DNA of 12,878 nucleotides from Verrucomicrobiota bacterium (GTDB lineage: Bacteria; Verrucomicrobiota; Verrucomicrobiia; Verrucomicrobiales; DEV007), in assembly GCA_020629815.1 (NCBI GenBank), contig JAHDCN010000053.1, positions 1 through 12,878 of the forward strand, given 5' to 3'. The notes beneath the pieces were generated by a model that had not been told where the DNA came from, made no database searches, and worked only from the letters and a program-made list of their open reading frames with translations. Of this stretch, positions 1 to 5,929 are shown one piece after another. Position numbers and translations under genes: made by a program. Each line of letters starts with the position of its first letter. The first letter of the stretch is position 1.

Positions 1-2
1 AG

Positions 3-53
3 CGATTGAAAGGGGAATTAGCGAAATTGCGGAAACAGTTTTTAGTGGAGTAA
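3..53 (+). CDS. possible 3' end of an upstream gene (sulfatase-like tail), partial
   Basis: An open frame enters the window at the left edge and stops at the TAA at 51-53. It encodes RLKGELAKLRKQFLVE. The alternating basic/hydrophobic helix with an LxxELxxLRK pattern resembles the short C-terminal helix that ends many PVC-group arylsulfatases, which would fit a carbohydrate-degrading neighbourhood. That is family recollection on only 16 residues. A second open frame (2-61, ending VFSGVIP) is equally possible, so both the reading and the product are uncertain. Confidence 0.3.
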   Translation, partial: RLKGELAKLRKQFLVE

Positions 54-184
54 TTCCCTGAATAACAGCGAGATAAATAGATTGGGCTTTAGTCTGGCTC
101 ATTTTATGTGAGAAAAATGTTCTGATTTTGTCACAGCTGGCTGATTCGTCAGTTCTTTTGGTGAACCAACAAATGGAATTCACC

Positions 185-1507
185 ATGAAAACAAGATCAC
201 ATCAGAACTACCGCCTTTTTGTTTTTCTTTTCGTATCAACTCTTTGCCTGATTTTTGGAGCAAAGGAATCAAAGGCTACTATTCAGCCGCCTCCCTACCA
301 AATCGTATCCAGCAGCCTCAGCGTTCCGTCCGAGATTCGCGGTTCGGGTATTTCGGGGTATTGGATCAGCAGAGACGTTTTGCCTTCCAATCTCTATGAG
401 TGCTGGGTTCTCACCTTGTATCCCAACGGGATGGCAACACAACAAGGGCGATTCAAGTTTTCCATCCATGCTCATCAGGAGATAGGCGTCATGAACGATG
501 CGAATGATTTCTTCTCCTGGGCAGATAATCACTTTGTCACGAGAACAACTCCTAGCAGTAATCAGCTGATCCACTTTGAGATGAAAAGCACTCAGAGATT
601 GTATTCAAACTGGTTTCAATATGGACAGACCATGCTGCCGCAGAGTTCTGACGAAAGCGTGTACTCCCTCCACTACCAACGCTTCCGGGTTCCAAGTAAT
701 CTTGACTATCGGATCATGGAACGAAAAGGGATCACTCCGAATCCCGAGCCAAACCCTACTACAGGAACTCTTCAGAAGCCCAATCTTTATCCCTATCAAT
801 TGAGTGGTTGGGAAGGAAAAGTCGTGACTTCAAAAACGCCGGGTCATCATCGAAGAGATACAGTTTTTGGAGCAACTGATCCAGTCTATCTGGACTTCTC
901 CTTTGCCAACGGAGGCACGGCCAACATCACAGGAACATTGGTTTTTCATGTTTTGATAAACGGGAGGCGCTATGACACCATTAGCTGGACAGGGCAGCTC
1001 AATGCGGGGTCGGTCTTCTATTGGCAAGACCGTCGCTACAATGGGTTAGCAAGTGGAACTCATCGAATCGAAGTCGTGGCAGATCCTTACAATGCAATTC
1101 AAGAAATCTCGGAAACTGACAACCGGATTGCGACCTATATCCGAATTAAGTCAGATCCGAAATTTACAGTGTCGGGACGAGGAAAGAGCATTCGCCATAA
1201 AGATCGCACACCGAGCTATCTCGACCTGACCCGTTACCGGTCTACAAAAGGATACCGCTCCCGCAGTCATACTTTCCGAATTTCCAATACGGGAGAGGAA
1301 ACCTTGTCTGTGTCGATGAGAACGGTAGGACGGGACTATCGGTTTTCGAGGAGACCAGCTACAAGAATCTCACCAAATCGTTCGTCTTTCATGACAGTTC
1401 GCTTCAAGCCCTACCGCAAAGGCTACCGCTCGGGATATATTTCCTACCGAAGCAATGATCCTCTTCGTAGGAATAGCTGGTTCAAGCTAGGTGGAAGGTC
1501 CACCTGA
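185..1507 (+). CDS. secreted protein with CARDB-like and basic choice-of-anchor-D (ASH-like) domains
   Basis: The preferred start is ATG 185, because the protein then begins MKTRSHQNYR followed by a hydrophobic run (residues 10-25) and a plausible cleavage site after SKA near residue 31: a signal peptide. In-frame starts at 128 (TTG) and 173 (ATG) only lengthen the n-region. The product is 440 residues. Residues about 32-180 match nothing I recognise. Residues about 199-323 look like a CARDB adhesion-type beta domain (ending NAIQEISETDNRIATYIRI). Residues about 327-437 follow the choice-of-anchor-D/ASH pattern (SHTFRISNTGEETLSV, then TVRFKPYRKGYRSGYISYRS). Such domains are beta sandwiches in exported or surface proteins. 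The last domain is extremely rich in Arg. There is no catalytic motif, no visible anchor and no partner gene. Role unknown; surface binding or scaffolding is an inference. The gene looks more AT-rich than those downstream. Confidence 0.8.
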   Translation: MKTRSHQNYRLFVFLFVSTLCLIFGAKESKATIQPPPYQIVSSSLSVPSEIRGSGISGYWISRDVLPSNLYECWVLTLYPNGMATQQGRFKFSIHAHQEIGVMNDANDFFSWADNHFVTRTTPSSNQLIHFEMKSTQRLYSNWFQYGQTMLPQSSDESVYSLHYQRFRVPSNLDYRIMERKGITPNPEPNPTTGTLQKPNLYPYQLSGWEGKVVTSKTPGHHRRDTVFGATDPVYLDFSFANGGTANITGTLVFHVLINGRRYDTISWTGQLNAGSVFYWQDRRYNGLASGTHRIEVVADPYNAIQEISETDNRIATYIRIKSDPKFTVSGRGKSIRHKDRTPSYLDLTRYRSTKGYRSRSHTFRISNTGEETLSVSMRTVGRDYRFSRRPATRISPNRSSFMTVRFKPYRKGYRSGYISYRSNDPLRRNSWFKLGGRST

Positions 1508-1721
1508 GACCATTTCACCCAGTAAAACCGGTAAAATGAATTTTTTTTGGCCGGAAATCGACGCTACGCGGTAATTGGTTGAAGCGGGCCAGATTGTCCA
1601 ACTGTGATTCTCTTAGCTTGCTACGATTAACGTATCACCTCTCTCGAGTCAAAGTGGTCTATATCGTGATTAACTCAGTAACCTCCTGGCATCAAGAGGC
1701 TTAACGGATAACTTTGCGTCG

Positions 1722-3881
1722 TTACGCCCCCTCAGCTGCCAGATCATCCTTACGTCCTGCATCGAGCTTGGCCTGCTTCTCTGAGCGGTCCATAAAGAAC
1801 AGGAAAACGCCCAGTAAAAAGGGCAAACCCATGATGCTCCAACTAAGGTGCAGAGCCCGTTCCACCCCTTCGGTGAAACCGTAGCTGTGCAGCCCGACTT
1901 CCAGATTGTTCACGCCCCACCAGCTGAATGTTACAATCACTCCGAGAACGATCGCCTGCATATTAATGCCGACCTCGCGGATGTAGCCGCCCATGCGAGC
2001 GTGCAGAATTACCAGCGACCAGAGACAAATCATCAGGGCGCCGTTTTCTTTCGGATCCCAGCCCCAGAAGCGTCCCCAACTGTAGTTAGCCCAGATACCA
2101 CCGAGAACGGTTCCCACCAAAGAGAAGAACAAGCAGAAACACACCGTGCCGTAGGTCATGCGATTGAGAGTCTTGAAAAACTTTCGCGACTCTTTGGCTT
2201 TGCCCATCAATCGCGTTGCGAAGGCGCCGGTGAGATAAACCATACCAAGGAAGGCGGCAATCAATCCGGCTGCGTAGCCAATGTTGATAATGGTCACATG
2301 AGTCCATAGCCAGAAGTTGGTATCCAGCACTGCGAGCAATTTACCCATGGTGTCGCTGGACTCCTTCGCTTCAAAAGTGATACCCAGCCACATGCCGACA
2401 AAACCGGTAAACACGGCGAGCATCGTTCCTACGCCAATTCGGGTAAACCATTCCAACGCCAGAGAAAACAGAACTGCTGTGGCCGTGATAAATAGAATGG
2501 TGTCGTACAGATTGGTGATCGGTGGACGATTACGGATGAGGCAGCGCTGGGTGATTCCCCAGATCAAAAGCAGTACCCCGATAACGCTCAATGCAATCGT
2601 GATCCGTTGCATCCATTTGCCGAATCCACTGCCGGGAGACAGCCAGCTAAGCGCCAGCGTTACGAAGGCAATGATGAAGAATACCAGCGAGTTTGAGAAG
2701 TACTTCGCGTTGTAGTATTTCACTTCGCGATCGGTTTGTTTGCCTTCGTTGTTGCGCTGGCCGGCGAGCGCTTTCTGGCCTTCGTAGAATTCGGTCGCAA
2801 CGTTCACGAAAGCCGAATCACTTTCTTTAGCGGCTTCCACCAACTTCTGTGTGGCAGCCATTTTTTCCTTCGCCCAGGGGCGATTGTCTTTCTTCTCCAA
2901 ACCGGTGATCATGGCTTCTCCCACAGAGACCCACTTCTCGGTTTCCTTGTCTTGAGGCTGAATCAGATTCACGCCGATTCCCGAGTTGGCGTGAAAGAAA
3001 AACAGGCGCATCGCAGAGCTGAACATCTTCTCGTCTTCGGTGCCGCCAGCGGCAGAGCGAATCGTCTGGAACAACTGGTCGATGGTCATCTCCGGCATTT
3101 TGTCCAGCATCTCTGCCATATCGAGCTTGGTTGCCAGCTGCTTTAATTCGTCCGGCAGAATCTGCTCATTGACCAGCATCTCACCTTTGCGGGCAAAACC
3201 GAACTGACCGAGGAGAAACTCGAAACTGCTCACGGCGCCTCCCAGTTCGAGGACCATTTTCTCATCGAGGGTTAAATCGGGATTCACAGCTTTGTTCTGA
3301 CTATGTGCCTTAGCCTTATCGCGATACTTCTCCGCCAATTCCGCCAGCTTCGCTCGACCGGGCATCAGTTCTTCGTAGGAATAGCGGTCACGCTTTGACT
3401 TAGGCGATACTCCGATTTGAATCACCGCAGCCGAATCTTCGACGAGGAAAAATGGCAGAAAGCGAGCACGGTCACCTTTGAACAGGATGTCCATCATCGC
3501 TTCGGAAGAGCCAATTTTGTGCTCGACTCCGTCTTTGGTCTGAAACTTGGTTTTTGTTCCACCACCAAGGAACTTCATCATGTTGAAGCGGGAGTAGGTC
3601 AGCATCGGTTTCACCCGGCCGCCTTCCTGCACCATAATTCTGTCGAAGGCCTCAACGGCTTCCTCGCTCCAAGTTTCGTAGGAGTCCAGCGGCACAGAGA
3701 TGTCCTTCGCTGCGTGACTGACTGTCGGGAAAACCAGCAAAGCAATTAGGGTAGCTACCAGTAGCATTGGTGACCTCCAGAGTGCCGCAGTGGAGCACTT
3801 TCTTCTGGTGGCGATCTGGAGATCACCACTACCTGAGAATTGCTCGCGAATGTTTTGGAAAGAATTATTCCAGATCTTCAT
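1722..3881 (-). CDS. ccsA: cytochrome c biogenesis protein CcsA/ResC type, long N-terminal periplasmic extension
   Basis: This is the heme-handling subunit of System II cytochrome c maturation, which works with ResB to export heme and attach it to CxxCH apocytochromes. The C-terminal half (about residues 395-700 of 719) is the CcsA membrane domain. It has PPITNLYD (453-460), a His at 528 on the outer face of a helix, the Trp-rich heme-binding motif WGRFWGWDPKE (602-612), His 627, and NNLEVGLHSYGF with His 665. About eight TM segments are visible. Residues 40-57 are a signal-like hydrophobic segment. Residues 58-394 form a soluble extension starting with QEGGRVKPMLTYSR (85-98), the form typical of Bacteroidota/PVC homologues. 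It follows resB by 12 bp, in the same operon. Start is ambiguous: ATG 3881 has no Shine-Dalgarno, while ATG 3767 (residue 39) has GGAGGT five bases upstream but lies in repeat-like DNA and would leave the signal peptide without basic residues. Confidence 0.93.
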   Translation of the reverse strand: MKIWNNSFQNIREQFSGSGDLQIATRRKCSTAALWRSPMLLVATLIALLVFPTVSHAAKDISVPLDSYETWSEEAVEAFDRIMVQEGGRVKPMLTYSRFNMMKFLGGGTKTKFQTKDGVEHKIGSSEAMMDILFKGDRARFLPFFLVEDSAAVIQIGVSPKSKRDRYSYEELMPGRAKLAELAEKYRDKAKAHSQNKAVNPDLTLDEKMVLELGGAVSSFEFLLGQFGFARKGEMLVNEQILPDELKQLATKLDMAEMLDKMPEMTIDQLFQTIRSAAGGTEDEKMFSSAMRLFFFHANSGIGVNLIQPQDKETEKWVSVGEAMITGLEKKDNRPWAKEKMAATQKLVEAAKESDSAFVNVATEFYEGQKALAGQRNNEGKQTDREVKYYNAKYFSNSLVFFIIAFVTLALSWLSPGSGFGKWMQRITIALSVIGVLLLIWGITQRCLIRNRPPITNLYDTILFITATAVLFSLALEWFTRIGVGTMLAVFTGFVGMWLGITFEAKESSDTMGKLLAVLDTNFWLWTHVTIINIGYAAGLIAAFLGMVYLTGAFATRLMGKAKESRKFFKTLNRMTYGTVCFCLFFSLVGTVLGGIWANYSWGRFWGWDPKENGALMICLWSLVILHARMGGYIREVGINMQAIVLGVIVTFSWWGVNNLEVGLHSYGFTEGVERALHLSWSIMGLPFLLGVFLFFMDRSEKQAKLDAGRKDDLAAEGA
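3750..3833. repeat. inverted-repeat-rich, REP/MITE-like element at the 5' end of ccsA
   Basis: Several nested inverted repeats lie in 84 bp. A near-perfect hairpin has arms GGTGGCGATCT (3807-3817) and AGATCACCACT (3820-3830). A second has arms AGTGC (3781-3785) and GCACT (3795-3799). A perfect palindrome GGTAGCTACC lies at 3750-3759. Outer arms GGTGACCTCC (3769-3778) and GGAGATCACC (3818-3827) pair in 9 of 10 positions. This density is unlike coding sequence around it and resembles small dispersed intergenic repeats of Verrucomicrobiota. The long ccsA reading frame passes through it (28 codons, 84 bp, no frameshift). Whether other copies exist in the genome cannot be seen here. Confidence 0.5.
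3773..3778 (-). promoter_or_regulatory. strong Shine-Dalgarno candidate for an internal ccsA start
   Basis: Read on the minus strand this is GGAGGT, followed by the 5-nt spacer CACCA and ATG at 3767, which is in frame with ccsA (codon 39 of the long form). It is the best-spaced Shine-Dalgarno sequence I found before any start in the window. It lies inside the repeat-like segment, so it may be an accident of the repeat rather than the native signal. Confidence 0.4.
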
Positions 3882-3893
3882 AGGTATTCGGGT

Positions 3894-5126
3894 TCAGGAT
3901 TTGGCACGATTGGACCGGGATTTCTTCGAGTATTCCATCAAGCTGATAACGAAGTGGATAGCCAGCCCAATGCCAGTGATAACCAGCGCCCAGAGTGGCC
4001 ACTGATCGGCAGGGTTTTCTGCCACAGCAAACTGGGAAAACATCTCTTCGATCGGAGCATTCGGCGGTCCGTAGGATTCCTGGAAAAAGGTAAACCCGGC
4101 GTAGCGCATCGGCTCATTCATCTTGATCTCGACCTTTTTCTCCGGCTGATCAGATTCCATGCGGGTCACCCGACTCTCAAAATTTCGCGCCATCTGCGTA
4201 CCGGGGTGTTTCTCGAAAATAAATTTATCCAACTGCACTTCGAACGGCACGCTCCAGGTCTTCTTGGTTATCAGCGCGGCATACTTATTCCCGCCCATTT
4301 CAAAAATAAACGGCATCGGTTTCTCATCGGGCAAAAACTTGGAAGAGTAACCCCAAAGAATCGTTTCTGCTTTCTCACCGTCCTCTCCGACAAACTCAGC
4401 TACACAGCCGGGAATGTTTCGCTCGGCTTCGGTGAACAGTTCCTGCTGAAGCAGCTTGAAACCATCGATTTCTTTGCCGGGTGCATTCGCGGAAACGGGT
4501 GCACTTGTCGGAACGGCATTCGCGTTCTTATAGTATTGGCTCACCCTGACATCGAAAGGTAGATCGGGTAGGTCGTAGGTTTTGCCCTCATTTGGGTCGA
4601 GTTTTTCCAACGCTTCTGAAGGAATTACCCAGGCCTTTTCGGCTTTATTTTCACCAATCACGGGGCGCACCTCGATCTGCCACTTGCGGTAGCTTTGCAC
4701 CTGGCTGGACTTCATTCCCTGATACAGAGTCATGTTGCCATCGGTGGCAAAAGCAAACGTGACGAATCCTCCTGCGAGCAACATCAACATACCAAAGTGA
4801 GAGATTAGCAGTCCGATTCCACGCCAGCGCTTTCGCACTTTGATCACCGCGCCGATCGTCATATTGATGAACAAAATCAACATCAGCAGAAGCCCGCCCG
4901 GAAGGGGGACAGGGAATTTTCCGAAGAATTCGTGAATCAGGAACCACGAAGTGAAATACTTCCGTTTTGCAGCAATCAAGCCGTTGTCCACCTGATAGTA
5001 CGTTCCGAATAATGTAATGATGGTCAGGAAAACCAGCACGACCGCGGCGAGGCCGTAGGACGAAAAAAATCGGAACAACAGGCGTGGCCAGTTAGCAGGG
5101 GACCAGTCAATTTTGGATTTTGGCAT
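3894..5126 (-). CDS. resB: cytochrome c biogenesis protein ResB/Ccs1 family
   Basis: ResB is the membrane partner of CcsA in System II cytochrome c maturation; together they form the heme transporter and cytochrome c synthetase. The 410-residue product has the family's layout. TM1 is about 23-42, TM2 about 76-96, TM3 about 106-127 carrying the conserved His in LLISHFG (His 110), then a large periplasmic domain (about 130-370) that includes NMTLYQGMKSSQ. The last TM segment (about 376-399) contains His 391 (GLAIHFVISLMEY), followed by a basic cytoplasmic tail. The start ATG 5126 gives a typical N-terminus with WPRLLFRFFSSYGLA; no good Shine-Dalgarno precedes it. The stop lies 12 bp before the long ccsA start, indicating co-transcription. 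No thioredoxin-like ResA or CcdA gene is present in the window, so the reductive branch must be encoded elsewhere. Confidence 0.92.
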   Translation of the reverse strand: MPKSKIDWSPANWPRLLFRFFSSYGLAAVVLVFLTIITLFGTYYQVDNGLIAAKRKYFTSWFLIHEFFGKFPVPLPGGLLLMLILFINMTIGAVIKVRKRWRGIGLLISHFGMLMLLAGGFVTFAFATDGNMTLYQGMKSSQVQSYRKWQIEVRPVIGENKAEKAWVIPSEALEKLDPNEGKTYDLPDLPFDVRVSQYYKNANAVPTSAPVSANAPGKEIDGFKLLQQELFTEAERNIPGCVAEFVGEDGEKAETILWGYSSKFLPDEKPMPFIFEMGGNKYAALITKKTWSVPFEVQLDKFIFEKHPGTQMARNFESRVTRMESDQPEKKVEIKMNEPMRYAGFTFFQESYGPPNAPIEEMFSQFAVAENPADQWPLWALVITGIGLAIHFVISLMEYSKKSRSNRAKS

Positions 5127-5130
5127 CTTT

Positions 5131-5161
5131 TGACAGGATTAAAAATGATGAACAAGGATTC
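5131..5161. repeat. short degenerate ACAGGATT-type repeat between lipoprotein gene and resB
   Basis: The 44-bp gap contains GACAGGATTA (5132-5141) and AACAAGGATT (5151-5160), two imperfect copies of a motif related to the AACAGGGTTA units at 5837-5890. Tandem CAGGATT-type repeats between genes are, from my recollection, common in PVC genomes. Here only two decayed units remain, directly upstream of the resB start. No hairpin with a T-run is visible, so I do not call it a terminator. Confidence 0.3.
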
Positions 5162-5170
5162 CGGATGTCG

Positions 5171-5818
5171 TCAAAGCTTCACATCCAGCGAATCGACAAA
5201 TTGATTGAACTGTTTCTCGTTGGCATCGACGAGGGCTTTCGGGCCGATTAGTTTCACAAAAACTGCTCCGGCGCTATTGCTCAAAACCAGTCCCAGCATC
5301 CGGTAGTTTTTCTTACCCTCGGTTCCGCTCATGCCACCGTAGTCTCCGCTGACATCGACAAATGTAGCCGGCTGACCGAACAACGTCTTTTTCGGCAGCT
5401 TTTGGACAGCCTCCGGCGTAAGCGGTTCCGCGCCCATTTGTTTGCGCCAGCGATTCACGTTGGCTTCCAGACCGCCACCCGCTCCGGGCAGGCGGGAAAG
5501 GTAGCATTCGCCTTCGCCGTTTTCGCCGAAGGCCAGGTTCACATCGCGCATCATGGCAGCCGGTTTTTCGGTCCAGCCCTCCGGGATGTCGTGAATCAAT
5601 TGCGGACCGCCCTCTTTCGTAGCGTGAGCATGTCCCTCGTGACCGCTACCGGAGGTCTCTCTCGCCGCATAGCGGAAGCGCTCGGTAGTCGACTTCGCCA
5701 GCTTAAATTCCTGCTCTTCCGGTAGTAAATCGCGAACGGAAACCGCCGCTTTATCCCCTCCGCAGGAGGTCAAAATCGCCGCAGCGGCGAGGCAAAAAAT
5801 CGTATAACTGGATTTCAT
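5171..5818 (-). CDS. predicted lipoprotein with His cluster, linked to cytochrome c biogenesis
   Basis: The chosen start ATG 5818 gives a lipoprotein signal: MKSS, a hydrophobic stretch, and lipobox LTSC with the lipidated Cys at residue 19. A TTG 14 codons upstream would only spoil the signal and lies in a repeat. The product is 215 residues. A linker carries a His cluster, GHEGHAHATKEG (His 60, 63, 65), with another His at 76. Then comes a domain starting HDIPEGWTEKP and continuing ECYLSRLPG and LEANVNRWRKQMG. I recall similar PEGW-containing lipoproteins in planctomycete and verrucomicrobial genomes, of unknown function. It sits between a cytochrome c-type protein and resB on the same strand, so a role at the outer face of a membrane in cytochrome or metal handling is plausible but inferred. 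No Shine-Dalgarno is evident. Confidence 0.75.
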   Translation of the reverse strand: MKSSYTIFCLAAAAILTSCGGDKAAVSVRDLLPEEQEFKLAKSTTERFRYAARETSGSGHEGHAHATKEGGPQLIHDIPEGWTEKPAAMMRDVNLAFGENGEGECYLSRLPGAGGGLEANVNRWRKQMGAEPLTPEAVQKLPKKTLFGQPATFVDVSGDYGGMSGTEGKKNYRMLGLVLSNSAGAVFVKLIGPKALVDANEKQFNQFVDSLDVKL

Positions 5819-5836
5819 CAAAGTAGGCCCTGACCA

Positions 5837-5890
5837 AACAGGGTTAGCTCGCAGAGTCAACAGGGTTAGGTCAGTGAGTTAACAGGGTTA
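5837..5890. repeat. three direct repeats AACAGGGTTA at exact 22-bp spacing
   Basis: AACAGGGTTA occurs identically at 5837-5846, 5859-5868 and 5881-5890. The start-to-start distance is exactly 22 bp both times, about two helical turns. The 12-bp spacers differ but partly echo the motif (GCAGAGTC, CAGTGAGTT), suggesting an older 11-bp period. The array fills much of the gap between the cytochrome-protein stop (5930) and the lipoprotein start (5818). It could be a regulator-binding array for the lipoprotein-resB-ccsA segment, or a decayed tandem repeat of the same kind as at 5131-5161. Confidence 0.65.
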
Positions 5891-5929
5891 CGTCTGCGGA
5901 AATCTTCGGGAAGCGTTCCGGAGGAGTTT

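Noticed and set aside
82..110. TTGGGC and TATGTG at 17-bp spacing upstream of the first gene
   Set aside because: Each hexamer matches the consensus in only about half its positions, so it is not distinguishable from chance.
1541..1548. A run of eight T after gene 185-1507, as a possible Rho-independent terminator
   Set aside because: No GC-rich hairpin precedes it; only a short ACCGGT palindrome lies nearby.
3840..4562. A 240-codon open frame on the plus strand across the ends of resB and ccsA
   Set aside because: Antisense to two confidently identified genes and without any domain or signal of its own.
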